Origin: Myrica gale
Taxonomy: Eukaryota; Streptophyta; Magnoliopsida; Fagales; Myricaceae
Reading direction: 5' to 3'
Assembly (NCBI GenBank): GCA_963930655.1
Contig: OZ005612.1
Span: 2,299,001 to 2,363,000 of the forward strand
Length of the DNA: 64,000 nucleotides
In this document: positions 34,202 to 45,460 of the stretch, piece by piece
Numbering within the stretch: position 1 is the first letter of the stretch
How the letters are laid out: every line of letters begins with the position of its first letter
Notes under the pieces: generated by a model
Told to the model about the DNA's origin: nothing
The model's database searches: none
The model's input: the letters and a program-made list of their open reading frames with translations, nothing else
Translations under genes and position numbers: made by a program

Positions 34202-36016
34202 TTCATTAATCCGAGTTGACCAATAAGGACAAGAAGCTGCATGCCATTCTAGTAATTAAACTGTCCAAATTTACGTACTGTCAATTATGTCAATGCCTTT
34301 TGTCTTTTCCGTTCTTTTTATTTTGGGTGCCTGGGGGGTCAGTAATCAGTAACTACTATGCAACTGTGGAAGAGGATAAGATATATACTTGTGAGGAATA
34401 TGCTAAAAAACAAAGTTAAGTTGTGATGGCCTAAAAGGTACAATTGCGTTTTGGTTTGTTGATTGTGAATTAAATTTTACTACCGGCCCATGGCTGTAGG
34501 GGGGGGGGGGGTTCGAACTTCAAAAGAACAATAAAAAGCCTCCAAGCTGTAGTGTAATATGGGTGTAAAATCCACTTGTTCATTGGGGGAGGGAGGATTT
34601 GCTGCCCAGCGGCTGGTTTGGCAATCTCGAGTTGAAAGCTAGCCGTAGATGGAGATGGGGTTGATTTGTCAGAGAAGCAGGAGTTCATGACCAAGACATT
34701 GAAGACAACAAAGTGCACAAGTTTTGGATAAAATCAACCCAACGGTTCAAATCCCCTGTCCGCCCTTTGGGCTGGCTTGGTCATGAACTCCTTATTCCGT
34801 GTGTTTGGGCCAAGGAATTCTGACGACGGGCTGTCCTTGATTCACTCGATTTTGTATGCTCATCTTTTAAATATGGGCCTGGTGGTTTTAATGTCATGGA
34901 CCCAGTTGATGACACATTTCGTTGGAGTGCTAAACAGGCCATCTGAGACGGACGACAGGAATCATATGGGCTTGCGGTTTTGGGTGGTGGTTCATATGGG
35001 TTGGAAATGTCCCCAATGACCATATTGGTTACAGCTAAAAGTGGAGAGTTTCTGGAACGCGTGACACAATTAAGTGATCGTAGAATTCTTTTTTTTTTTT
35101 TTCTTGAAAGTGATAGTAGAATTCAAATTAAATCTCTAGTACTTTCTCAGTAGATTAGGTAGAAAAGTCCCTTTATTTCAACACTGAACTTGGATATAGA
35201 GAGCATTTAAATAATTATTTCTTTAAGATAGATATGAAATCCTAGATAAATTAATCAAATAATTCCCTAGTTATTGTATTGAGAAGATAAATTATCAAAC
35301 AATTAGATAGCTATGAGCTGTAAGATTTGATATCATATTATATCTAACACCGCCCTAACGTAGCTGGATACTTAATTTGTTGTTCTAATCTTCCTTGCAA
35401 GGGTTTGAAAGTCCAAAGAACCAAAAACGAATGGAATGTTTGAGATTTATGTTTATTTGCTTATTTCTTTTGGATAAGTACGCAGGAGAAATTGAATGCA
35501 CTATGCAGCATGCCATGGATGTGGTGCCCACTTCATGTACGGGTAACGGGGTAACCTCGCGCAGACACATCCGAAGGCAAAAATAAAATAGAAGTTAATT
35601 GACTAAAAATCTTGCAGCCTCATGACACGGTAGTCAGTGACAAATCTTCCAGGACTAGTCGCGTTCAGTGACGTTCGGGAAAGATAAATGCAGCGCCCGT
35701 GTCTACTAGCCTATAGAGAAAAAGCCAGAACGTCTCAGAAGGAAATTTCTGGCCTCCCTTGTCGCCTTGCCGTACTTGGACGTGATGAACGGCAACCTTT
35801 GAAGTCTCCAACGCCTATATAGACCCGCAATCGTCAGTCGTCGGAGTTTTATATATAAACAGATCATGAATGTTGAATTCCAACCTCTAGTCTTCCGACA
35901 CCACATTAATCTCCGCGGTGCCCATCAGTGTCACTGTGGCGATGTTCTGCTGATAACAGATTGATGTTGGCAGCTTCCATCCCCTTGCCTTTTCTCCGGT
36001 CAAAATATCAAACGTA
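34202..36016. other. Spacer after P450 copy 1
   Basis: It includes a probable 3' UTR, a run of 13 G at 34499-34511 and a P450 3'-end relic (34588-34710). About 1.3 kb follow with no coding signal that survives inspection. Confidence 0.45.
34588..34710 (+). pseudogene. CYP89A 3'-end relic
   Basis: A fragment of the haem-loop to C-terminus region. GGGAGGATTTG (haem loop) runs almost directly into GGTTTGGCAATCTCGAGTTG, and one frame then gives [15 protein letters not shown]. Part of the sequence between them is deleted and frames are shifted. SEKQEF matches the fourth P450 better than its neighbour (SEKEEF). Confidence 0.65.
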
Positions 36017-36024
36017 ACGCTAGC

Positions 36025-36980
36025 CAGGGGCGGCCCTAAGATAATTCCGACTTTAGGCAAACTTTAAGATTAGTTCTTACATAATTATTTATAAAATAAT
36101 ATATTTTAAAAATAAAATTTAGTTAAAAATTATTCTTCTAATTTTTTTACATATAAAATTATTTATCAAAGTGTTATATTTTAAATTTATAATATTGCTA
36201 ATTTATTTTATTTTTATTAATCATAATAAATTATTGCAAAATAAAATAATGAAAATAAAAGCTTAAAATAAGATTACAGTACAAATAATAATAACTAAGA
36301 TAGATACAACCTAAAATAAAATAGAAATAAATTTTTTATAATAATATTATCTTTAGTGATAAGTGATCTTGATGCCAAAGATAAGAGTTAAGAAACAAAA
36401 ATAAATTATAATAATAAACAATGGAATAGTTGACAGATAATTTTTAGGTATTTTTTATACTTAACCGATATTGTCTCACCTAAAATATACAAGTTATGAT
36501 GTTAAGCCCTTTTAAAGATAAATTTTTAGTTGTTAATTAAAGTTTAAAGGGCTAGTAATATCTAACTGTAAAAAAAGAAACAGTTATGATTTTCTTTGAA
36601 TTAATTGCAATTATATATTTAAATAATAGAATTTTATAGGGTAAACGGCGACTATAAATACCACAAAAAGTGAAAAATTAATGCTCTTTCAATCAAATAG
36701 ATTTAATAGGCTTATTCAATAAATATACTATTTAATGTTAAGTTTTTTAGGCCTTCACATTAATTTTTTTAAATATAAAATTTTATATTAGAGCCTCTTA
36801 AATTTGGAAAGTTATTAATGCTCATTCAATCAAGGATATTTAATAGGTCTCTTAATAATTTAGTCTTTATCAATAAGATTTTTAGACCTTGACATTATTT
36901 TTTTAAATATACCATTAAAAAAAAATTAAATTGGGGCAGTAAGCAACTGCGTATACTGCCTATAATTGGAGCCGCCCCTG
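36025..36980. mobile_element. Non-autonomous hAT element, 956 bp
   Basis: The ends CAGGGGCGGC and GCCGCCCCTG are perfect 10-bp inverted repeats of hAT type. The flanks ACGCTAGC (36017-36024) and ACCCTAGC (36981-36988) match at 7 of 8 bases, as expected for an aged 8-bp target duplication. The interior is very A+T-rich and has no transposase frame. Confidence 0.8.
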
Positions 36981-37318
36981 ACCCTAGCTATCTATATTCA
37001 TCAGTTATTTTACTGCTGAAATCTCTCAGTTAGCCGACTGCCTCGATCAAAAATCAACTAAAACAAATAAGAATTAAGAGAATGATCATGAACAATATAT
37101 AGAAAAGCTAGTCCAGAGAAAGAAATTTATTGTTAAGAGAACAACTTTAAACAAGAGAAGTTTAGACTGAACTCTCCTCATGAGTTCAGTCTATACCAAC
37201 CATATCTTAACTATTACATTTAAATACCCTCACACCGAATTTACACAAGACTAAATAGTAAATTCATAGACCAAGCCAGCATTTGCCTTAAGTTGTTGCT
37301 TAGTTAGGAGAAAAAAAG

Positions 37319-38059
37319 GGCTTAAATGCACCTCATGCCCCTGGGGTATGCGGAAAGAGCAAATATGCCTCTGAGGTAAACGAAGTCATTTTCATACCCC
37401 TGAGGTATACTTTCAGGAGCAAATATGTCCCTCCGTTATGTGCCGTTTGAAACCCTAACGGTAAATGCTGACGTGTCAAAATTAGACACGTCAGCACCAA
37501 TAACAACTCGACACATGACATTTTCGAAATTAAAAAAAAAACAGAGCAGGGGGAGAACCTCCGAGCGGCGAAGGGAGCTGGGCTCCCCCGTAGCGCGAAC
37601 GGCGCGGGCGACGCGGCCGCGCGCCACGAGGGGTGGCCTAGAGCCACCCCCGCGTCTCTCCTGCTCAGGGGTGGCGCGAGGGCGACGCTGGGAGCCCAGA
37701 TCTGGGCGTCGCCCGCGCCGTTCACGCGAGCGGCGCTCGCGCGACGGGGCTTCACCGGGGTGGCCCCTGCCGGCCACCCCTCGCGGCGGTGAAGGGAGCC
37801 CAGCTCCCTTCGCCGCTCAAGGGTTCTCCCCCTGCTCTGTTCTTTTTTTTTAAAAAAAAAAAAATTTCGAATTGTGATTAGTGCTGACGTGTCTAATTTT
37901 GACACGTCAGCATTTACCGTTAGGGTTTCAAACGGCACATAACGGAGGGGCATATTTGCTCCTGAAAGTATACCTCAGGGGTATGAAAATGAATTTGTTT
38001 ACCTCAGGGACATATTTGCTCTTTCCGCATATCCCAGGGGCATGGGGTGCATTTAAGCC
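37319..38059. mobile_element. Mutator-like foldback element, 741 bp, with 9-bp target duplication (copy 1)
   Basis: The ends GGCTTAAATGCACC and GGTGCATTTAAGCC are inverse. The complementarity continues inward for well over 200 bp per side, through CGTTATGTGCCGTTTGAAAC and into the G+C-rich centre. The 9-bp GAAAAAAAG lies directly outside both ends (37310-37318, 38060-38068), the duplication length of Mutator-like elements. The centre (about 37545-37825) is strongly G+C-rich. There is no transposase; open frames in the centre run on several strands at once and follow composition. It lies about 1 kb before P450 copy 2. Confidence 0.8.
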
Positions 38060-38147
38060 GAAAAAAAGTACCTTTTAGTGGCTCATAACAAATTCTTACA
38101 AGGGACGGAGTAGTAGAGAATTTGAGTCGAATACACATTACCAGGTT

Positions 38148-38280
38148 GTATGCCTCAGTAGTTTGGGCGAATATATATGGGCATGTGTAGATGAGGTGCA
38201 CGGTTCCAGTTCGATTCCTCACAAGGATTATACTGGAGCCTACTTAAATGGGACTAGTATGGGTGATGGGCTAGTTCTCT
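38148..38280 (+). mobile_element. SINE-like Pol III promoter element
   Basis: TATGCCTCAGTAGTTTGG (A-box-like) and GGTTCCAGTTCGATTCC (B-box-like, 38202-38218) have roughly the right order and spacing. The sequence between does not form a tRNA cloverleaf. The ends are uncertain. Confidence 0.4.
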
Positions 38281-38981
38281 GATGCTTACCCTCCATTCAA
38301 ACTTGGCCACATCCGTTTGCATCTCTTGCTTTTTGGAGTTGTTTCTCGTTCATATGCCAAAAAAAAAATTGTACAAAATAGTTCACTGTTTTTTTAAAAA
38401 TGCATTCAGCAACTAAAAAATGGCCAACTCACAATCAGATGACTGGTTGAACAACTGAACATATATCATACATATATACTTTCTGGTTACAAGTTAAAAG
38501 CAAGAAACAATATTAAGGGCTGTTTGCCAATGGAATGTTTTGGATATGGTGTGAAAATCTAGGGAAAATGGAGTCTTATGGGGTACCCATATGAGATGCA
38601 TAGATTTTTTGAAGGAGAAACATGCAACAAGATATTACTATATGTATTCATGAGGAGGAGGGAGGACATAAGGAATTTCAATCTCAAAGAACAATTGGCC
38701 AGATGGTACAGGTAATTAAATGAACAATTATTGAATCTCCAGATTGAGTTGGTAATTAAATGAACAATTATAGTACCTTAAGTGAGCTGACATATATGCA
38801 TGAATAATTTGGAAAATAATTATTATAAATAGAAATATAAAAAATTAATGATATAATAATTTTCAACACAAATAATGGTACTTGGTGGATCGGAATTATC
38901 TAGAACCCGCGGTCAAGGGATGATATCCAACGTGCCGTGAAGTATCAAAGTATGCGGGCGCTGCAGTTGGTGAGCTTTAAC

Positions 38982-38989
38982 TATATAAA
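38982..38989 (+). promoter_or_regulatory. TATA box of the second CYP89A gene
   Basis: TATATAAA lies 71 bp before the chosen ATG at 39053. Transcription would start about 39015, so the in-frame ATG at 38999 would be outside the mRNA. The surrounding block (GGTCAAG.GATGAT, GGGCGCTG, AACTATATAAA, ATGTTGAAGCTCATAC) is shared with copy 3. Confidence 0.7.
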
Positions 38990-39052
38990 GACGCAAAAAT
39001 GTTGAAGCTCATACCTAGCTCATACGCACAGCACATGCTCTGTTGCTTAGAG

Positions 39053-40588
39053 ATGGAAGTCTGGCTCATCCTCCTCTCGTTCTGTGCATTTTTTTCCGTA
39101 AAATCCCTCTTACCTCTTCTCTTTCCCTCCAGTACCTCCAAAAAGAATGGATCAAAAGGCAAGCTTCCACCCGGACCTACACCTCTTCCTTTCATAGGTA
39201 ACCTTCTATTGATTCCCAAATCCGCGGTTGAACTTCGGTCCGCTATCTGTAACCTCTCCCACAAGTACGGCCCTATACTGACACTCTATGTCGGCTCTAA
39301 ACCCGCCATTTTCATTACCTCCTACTCCATCGCCCACCAAGCCCTTGTTCGAAACAGTGTGGCCTTTGCAAATCGTCCTCCAGTTGTCCCCGTTAGCACA
39401 GTTCTTAGTAACAAGCGCAAAGATATTGGCGGATCTCCCTATGGGCCAACTTGGCGTACTCTTCGTCGTAACTTCGTCTCTGAGGTTGTTCACCCTACTA
39501 GAATAAGATCTTACTCTGTCGAACGCAAGCGGGCTTTGGAAGCAATGATTAAGAGCTTCAATCAATCTTCCCACCAAAAGGAGCCCATCCGCTTACTCGA
39601 TCATATCCAAAAAGCCATATATTCCATGTTTATTCTTATGACCTTTGGCGAACTCGGTGAGAGTACAATCAGAGAAATTGAAGACATACAATATAATCTT
39701 CTTGTCAACTACAAGCATTTCAGCGTGTTCGGTACCTGGCCTAGATTGGCGAAGTTAGTGTACAGAAATCGTTATAAAACATACATGCAGTTTTTGGAGA
39801 CTCAATATGATCTACTTTTCCCTGTAATAAGAGCCCGCAGGAAGTTGAAGCAAGAGAAAGGAGAGGAGCTCGACTTGGTACCTTACATAGATACCTTATT
39901 CGACTTGCAAATCCCAGGAGAGGAAGGTACGCTTGATGAAGCCGACGTTCTGAGTTTGTGCTCAGAGCTAGTCAATGCTGGCGCTGACACATCCATAACG
40001 ATGTTGCAGTGGGTCATGGCAAACTTAGTGAAGTACCCGCGTGTACAAGCCAAGCTGTATGCTGCAATCAGAGAAGTCGTCGGGCCAGATGCAAAAGAGG
40101 TTACGGAGGATGACATGCACAAGGTAACATATTTGAAAGCGGTGGTCATGGAGTGTCTAAGAATTCACCCTCCCAGTACCTCGCTGGTACCACACACAGT
40201 CATGGAAGACGTGGAACTTTGTGGCTACACTATTCCGAAAGATACTATGGCTATCGTCGTGACATCGCTGATAGGGCGAGATCCAAATGTGTGGGAGGAT
40301 CCATTGGATTTTAGACCTGAAAGGTTGATAAACAACGAAGGTACTAGCGGTGAAGAAGTGTCTGACGTAACAGCGTATAAGATGATGCCCTTCGGTGCTG
40401 GGAGGAGGATGTGCGCGGGGAACAGATTAGGTCTGCTTCTTATGGAATACTTTGTTGCGAATCTGGTATTGAATTTTGAGTGGAAGGCAGTCGACGGGGA
40501 AGGTGTTGATCTATCGGAGAGGGAGGAGTTCTTGGTCGTGATGAAGAATCCAGTACGAGCCCATGTTTCTCCTAGAATCAAACACTAG
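39053..40588 (+). CDS. CYP89A: Cytochrome P450, CYP89A subfamily (copy 2)
   Basis: An intronless 511-residue paralogue of copy 1 with an intact frame. The start at 39053 gives MEVWLILL, aligned with MEVWFIIL in copies 3 and 4. An upstream in-frame ATG at 38999 would add 18 residues, but it falls too close to the TATA box. The N-terminal anchor is followed by PPGPTPLPF. Then come the I-helix AGADTS at 309-314, ECLRIHPP in the K-helix, PERL, and FGAGRRMCAG at 447-456 with Cys454 as haem ligand. The SRS5 stretch is STSLVPH. The 3' flank shares TGTACTGTTCAC...GTTTAGTGAAC and CTAAATAAACGGTCCATG with copy 3, so the duplicated unit included promoter and 3' UTR. The substrate is unknown. Two foldback elements flank the gene. 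Confidence 0.93.
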   Translation: MEVWLILLSFCAFFSVKSLLPLLFPSSTSKKNGSKGKLPPGPTPLPFIGNLLLIPKSAVELRSAICNLSHKYGPILTLYVGSKPAIFITSYSIAHQALVRNSVAFANRPPVVPVSTVLSNKRKDIGGSPYGPTWRTLRRNFVSEVVHPTRIRSYSVERKRALEAMIKSFNQSSHQKEPIRLLDHIQKAIYSMFILMTFGELGESTIREIEDIQYNLLVNYKHFSVFGTWPRLAKLVYRNRYKTYMQFLETQYDLLFPVIRARRKLKQEKGEELDLVPYIDTLFDLQIPGEEGTLDEADVLSLCSELVNAGADTSITMLQWVMANLVKYPRVQAKLYAAIREVVGPDAKEVTEDDMHKVTYLKAVVMECLRIHPPSTSLVPHTVMEDVELCGYTIPKDTMAIVVTSLIGRDPNVWEDPLDFRPERLINNEGTSGEEVSDVTAYKMMPFGAGRRMCAGNRLGLLLMEYFVANLVLNFEWKAVDGEGVDLSEREEFLVVMKNPVRAHVSPRIKH

Positions 40589-41604
40589 AGTTTGACTGTG
40601 AGCGCACGTGCGTGTATTTGTCCCAGGTCTTGCAGATCAGCCAGTGCATTCCAGTCAATTGTGCAAGGCCACAAAGTTCCATGAAAAAAAGAAGTGCAAG
40701 GCCAGAAATCCCTCTGCCTGACTCGTCTTTTTCTGTTGTTCATTTTAATGCTTCTGTACTGTACTGTTCACTATGTTTAGTGAACCTGTTATCTATATAA
40801 TTATAAATAACTAAATAAACGGTCCATGTTCCCTTACTGTTATTTTTCTCAAAGAGAGCCCTTTACTGCAAATGCACCCAACGCCACCTTAATGAGGAAA
40901 TCTCGCACCAACAACTGATTTATTTGATAATAAATTTGGATAATTTCATCTAGAATTAACTATAATTTCATTTCACAAACTACCATCTAATTCTCAAATA
41001 ATCTACCAATACTCTACAAGTTTAAAGAACACATGACCGTTCTCCTTATATGAAAAGATAAATTCACCCTCACTTGAGTCGTCTATAACTTTTTGTAGTG
41101 CTTCTAGCGATTCGCAGAGCTAATAAATAATATATAGTTAGTTTTTTTCTACTTGAAATCGAGTTAGGTCAAATTTGACTTTTTAGATAAGAAGAATGTC
41201 ACATGTCGTTCACGTGATATGTGAGACGTTTAACATAACAACTTCAGTAAGTTAAAGGATGAAATCACGATAAAACTATAGTTTATGGGAATGAGTTAAA
41301 ATTTGTAAAGTATATGAGAATCGATTAATAATTTAAGCTAGAATAATTATAATTAATCATTTGATGTACTTGTCACGAGAAGAACTTCTTCTAATTTGCT
41401 TACCGACGTCGATAATCTAATTCGGAATAAGAAAAATATAGCATATGAGAATCTTAACATTCTATCATTCGATGTCGCCGCCCGCATTAAAAAATAAAAG
41501 TTCACGTAGAAGCAGTATCCTGATCTTTTGGGGAAGGGCAGTATGCTGCGTTCTATTCTATGGCCCTCACAATTCACATGCAAGTACTTGTCCTGTCAAT
41601 AAGC

Positions 41605-41700
41605 TTTAGCTCAGCTGACACCTCTATTTTACGGGGACGGTTAGATAGGGGGTTGAATTCCCCCACATCCCCTGTTTCACCGGCTGTCTAAAAAATATAC
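41605..41700 (+). mobile_element. SINE-like fragment
   Basis: TTTAGCTCAGCTGACACC resembles a tRNA A box, and GGGTTGAATTCCCCC (41650-41664) a B box. The spacing is right for a tRNA-derived SINE head, but no cloverleaf forms. Confidence 0.4.
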
Positions 41701-41948
41701 TTATCCTGTCTACGAATTAATTAATCTGAAAAAAAAACCCCGACGTCGGTTCCCTTTCTACTACTACAGTACTACATTAAATTAACGTACGCCTAGACGT
41801 GGAAATCCAACCAAAGTACGTAATTTCTTCCAACAGCATACGACGCCGTGCTTGACCATCGCGGTTTTAATCTTCTACCAAAGTATCGCGAGATCAGCTT
41901 ACGAACTGAACTTGAACTTCAACGTTATATATATATAATTTCTGATAA

Positions 41949-42353
41949 TGTCAAGAATCGCTGCAATATTTAGAAGCTAAGTAAATATGTAAGAATCACT
42001 GCGAGGGTGACTTCGGGTTCGAAGACTCCGACGACCAAGTTAAATATTTAGGAAGGTGATGAGTATTTAGAGAATAGAATTGAGCGTGTAATTATTGAAG
42101 AACATACCTTAGCTTTTATACCAATGTGAGTTTCAAACCTATCGTAAAACTGCCTTTTGGAGGAGTCGTATAATTGCATTAGAGAGTGTCGCCGACCATT
42201 TGAGTTGACACGAGAAGTCCTCAAACAGTTAGACTTCTACGTGAGATCGGATGCAAGACTCCTATGCAAGGTCGGATAGTCGAGACTGACCAACAAGCGA
42301 ATAGACTCGAACATAAGTGGTGTGGTCAGACTAGATATTTCATGGTCCATTAA
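41949..42353 (-). repeat. Solo Gypsy-like LTR, third family copy
   Basis: It carries TGTCAAGAATC at the low end, GAAGACTCCGACGACCAAGT, GTGTCGCCGACCATT, ACTTCTACGTGAGATCGGAT and ATTTCATGGTCCAT. All are in the same order as the LTRs at 30408 and 31105. There is no purine tract or internal region beside it. Confidence 0.5.
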
Positions 42354-42728
42354 TTTCAAATGTTGAATTGTCAGAAATATGTTTGCCGTGGAAGATATGT
42401 CGATGAATTTGGCCTTTGGAAATTTGAGCAGTCAAATTTGACACCTTAAAAGAACGTTATTTCAAAGTAAAATCACGTGCCCACAATACATGACCATCAA
42501 CAGTCACTAAGTAAGCGAAGGGAAGATATATTTTCTAATTTACTATTCCAATAATTCACTAATCCAATTTACAGAGAGTACCATTTAGTGTGATCGAGGG
42601 CCTCCTAGATCACAGTGAGGCTTTCGAAAGTCGAAACACATGATAATCTGTTACGTTTTTTTATGGACTTGCTCCGCCAATCTTCGGGGGTTTTTTTAAA
42701 AAAAAAGTAAGGTAGCCCAATCATTTGG

Positions 42729-42850
42729 TGGAATTCTGATTTCCGTCGGTCCTTTTCAAGTGCATGGACAAAACGTGGATTTGGATCTTGACATCTTGTG
42801 CTGAATTATTGCCATTGGGACTAGGCTATGTTCCCACCAACCCACCACTC
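42729..42850 (+). repeat. Duplicated non-coding block, copy 1 part a
   Basis: GTGGAATTCTGA...CGTCGGTCC, GGACAAAACGTGGA, TTGTGCTGAATTATTG and CCACCAACCCACC recur in order at about 45461-45545. The duplicated block resumes at 43722, after the insertion nest. Confidence 0.6.
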
Positions 42851-42861
42851 TCTCGCGACAT

Positions 42862-43715
42862 GTTGGTACATTTTAGTGTGGAAATTTTAGATATTGAAAT
42901 TTGCGGAATATTATAAGATAAAAATATTTTATGGGAGCCGGTGAAAAAGTGAAGAGATAGAAGAGTTTTAATAAATATTATAATAATAAAAAATTATGTG
43001 ATGAATTTTTTTAAGGGTTAAATGCATGGCATACCCCTGTGGTATGCGTAAAAGTAAATATGCCTCTAAAGCAAACAAAGTCTTTTTCATACCCCTGAGG
43101 TAAACGTTCAGGAGCAAATATCCACTTCCGTTATGTGCCGTTTGAAACACTAACAGTAAATGACGACGTGTCAAAATTAGACACGTCAGCACCAATCATA
43201 TCGCGACACGTGGCATATAAAAAAAAGGGGAGAACCCCTCGAGTGACGAAGGGAGCTAGATCTGGGCTCCCCGTCGCCGGTATGGGTGGCTCACGGACAC
43301 CCCTCGCGACGCGAGCCGCCTCGCGCGACGAAGGGAGCCCAGATCTGGGCTCCCCGTCGCCGAGGTGGGTGGCTGCCAGCCACCCCTGAGCAGGGGAGCC
43401 GCGGCTGCGACAGGATCTGGGCTCCCTTCGTCGCGCGAGGGGTTCTCCCTGTTTTTTTTTTAATATGCCATGTGTCGCGATATGATTGGTACTGACGTGT
43501 CTAATTTTGACACGTCAGCATTTACCGTTATCGTTAGTGTTTCAAACGGCACATAACGGAAGAACATATTTGCTCCTGAATGTTTACCTCAGGGGTATGA
43601 AAAATACTTTGTTTACCTCAAGGGCATATTTACTTTTAACGCATACCACAGGGGAATGACACGCATTTAACTCTTTTTTATTATTAAACTCAAATAATTG
43701 GGGTCAAACATCCCA
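42862..43715 (+). mobile_element. MITE-like element (family C) interrupted by a foldback element
   Basis: The halves 42862-43015 and 43673-43715 together follow the order of the uninterrupted copy at 23140-23320: TTATGGGAGCCGGTGAAAAA, AAATTATGTGATGAATTTTT, then TTATTATTAAACTC and CAAATAATTGGGG. The split falls inside the T-run. Confidence 0.6.
43016..43672. mobile_element. Mutator-like foldback element, 657 bp (copy 2), nested in a MITE
   Basis: Same family as 37319-38059. It starts GGTTAAATGCATGGCATACC and ends inversely, with CTTCCGTTATGTGCCGTTTG, the TGACACG..CGTCA arms and the G+C-rich core carrying GATCTGGGCTCCC both ways. The flanks are T-runs (TTTTTTTAAG and CTTTTTTA), an imperfect target duplication. 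There is no coding capacity. Confidence 0.75.
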
Positions 43716-43721
43716 ACGTGT

Positions 43722-44290
43722 TTGCTTGCCGTACGTGTCTCACGCGATCGTAGTTTCTGTTCAAGCGGTACAGGTTCGAATTCTTTTATGTTGCTGCGCG
43801 CATGCTGTTCATGTATAAATTCTGAACAAAACAAAGAAATTTCCTCTTTTAATTAAAAATACTCTGGCTTCCATTTTTTTAAGCACTGCTATACGCCGGC
43901 TTTAGGCAGACTAAAGGCCCCAAAACCTAATTTAAAATTTGATTTATAATTTAATGTCAAAGACTCAGAAATTTAGCTAAAAAGCTACATTAAGTTGTGT
44001 AGAGTTCTACTTAATTTGTTTTATTCTATAGAGATTTATTAAATATCCTAATAATCATTGATTCTTTACTTTTTGATATTGTTTATAAAAAATCTCATTA
44101 ATTGAAGTCATAAGATATCAAACCTATAAAATCTTAATATTTAAAAGAGAATAACTGTCAATTGATTCAAATGAAAGTCTATAAAATCACCTATAAAGTC
44201 TAATTAAGACTAGAAGAATATAATATTATATATGTATTAAGATACTCCGTCAGTTGAAAATAAGTTTCAACAATTTACAACCTACGGAAA
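43722..44290 (+). repeat. Duplicated non-coding block, copy 1 part b
   Basis: GCCGTACGTGTCTCACGCGA, TTTTATGTTGCTGC, GCATGCTGTTCATGT and AATCACCTATAAAGTCTAAT recur in the same order at about 45585-45945. A piece around 43916-43990 (CCCAAAACCTAATTTAAAAT) also recurs at about 52538. Confidence 0.55.
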
Positions 44291-45460
44291 TATTTTTATT
44301 TTTTATTTAATTTGGTAAAATTAAAATCTTTTGACGAGAACGATTTGAAAATAACATTGTTTTATACTTAATGTTCTAAAACATGATCATGTTGATACCA
44401 TGATTCATATTTATTTTTAGAATTAAAAGTGTTAAGACTATATTTTAAAAATAGAGATTTATATTACAATTAAAAACATTAAATTATATAGAGAGATTAG
44501 AACCCGTTACAAAAACTAATATTGCTTACAGAATATTCGGTTGGTTATACAAATTATTTTATAATAATTATTTTTTCACCAAATTTTTTGAAATGATTTT
44601 AGGTTACAAACAGTGTAATAGCTCTCATAGGCTTGGTGGCTTAACTTGGCCCGCAATGTGTACCCGAACCCGAATGTATTTTACCAAATAATGGACGCGG
44701 ACCAATATAAAACATTTTCAGGTGTAATAAAGCATCACGAAGTTACGACTATATTTGTTTCATATCTCAAAACGTTTGCTACTCACTTTTTCATCAATTT
44801 CAATACAATAACTTTTTACAAATTTCAACAACTTTTAACACACTTATCACCAATCACAAGAGAATTTACACTATTTTCAAAAAAACAAAAACACAAAAAC
44901 ATATCTCAAGACCTAAACCAAACATAGCGTACACTTTTTCGCATCTCCATTGCAAACAAATTTTGGGCCTGGCTTGTTCGTATCGTGCACTGTCGCACGC
45001 ACCTTTCACGTTGGATCCACCATATTATCTTTCTGTCCCTCTTTTTAGTTTTAGGGCACATTTTACACATTCTAATTATGAAAATATTTACCATCTATGT
45101 TCCAAATAATTTTTTATCATATTTCAGCCACTATTTAATTATTTCAGATATTTTATATTCTTTGTTAAAAATTTTCATTAAGTTTGACGGAAATTGATTT
45201 TCTACTATCTAAAGTTACAATTTTATACATACAAAATCAATTTTAATTCAACTTGACGAAAATTTTAACTTATTGTGTAAATTATATAAAATTAAAAATG
45301 TCACAAAAATAATAATTGAGGATGAAAACTGTCAAGATCCCTATTATATAATTAGAAAGTGCAAAATATATTTATTTTTTATTTTTTTAACTCACCATTT
45401 TATTAATGTAAAACCTAAATGCTAAGTTAGAGATGCCCTCTGTTATACTTAAGCCAGTGG
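44291..45460. other. A+T-rich gene-free DNA with dispersed repeats
   Basis: It contains the partner of the 13060 repeat (about 44785-44930) and a block at 44931-45175 that returns at about 47142-47410. I see no gene. Confidence 0.45.

Larger units (their letters stand above)
40589..42700. other. Spacer after P450 copy 2
   Basis: It begins with the 3' UTR, with AAATAAAC near 40812 as a poly(A)-signal candidate. It then holds a SINE-like piece (41605-41700) and a solo Gypsy-like LTR (41949-42353). I see no coding sequence. Confidence 0.45.

Noticed and set aside
32768..34242. Antisense open frames over the P450 genes (for example 113 and 153 codons)
   Set aside because: Similar antisense frames appear over all four paralogues because of shared codon usage, and they lack any independent support.
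37333..37953. Long open frames (up to 206 codons) on both strands in the G+C-rich foldback
   Set aside because: Frames are open on both strands at once, are Arg/Ala/Pro-rich, follow the inverted-repeat symmetry and have no domain resemblance. They come from composition.
38999..39052. Upstream in-frame ATG of P450 copy 2, adding 18 residues
   Set aside because: It lies only about 10 bp after the TATA box, before the expected transcription start, and the added residues have no match in the paralogues.
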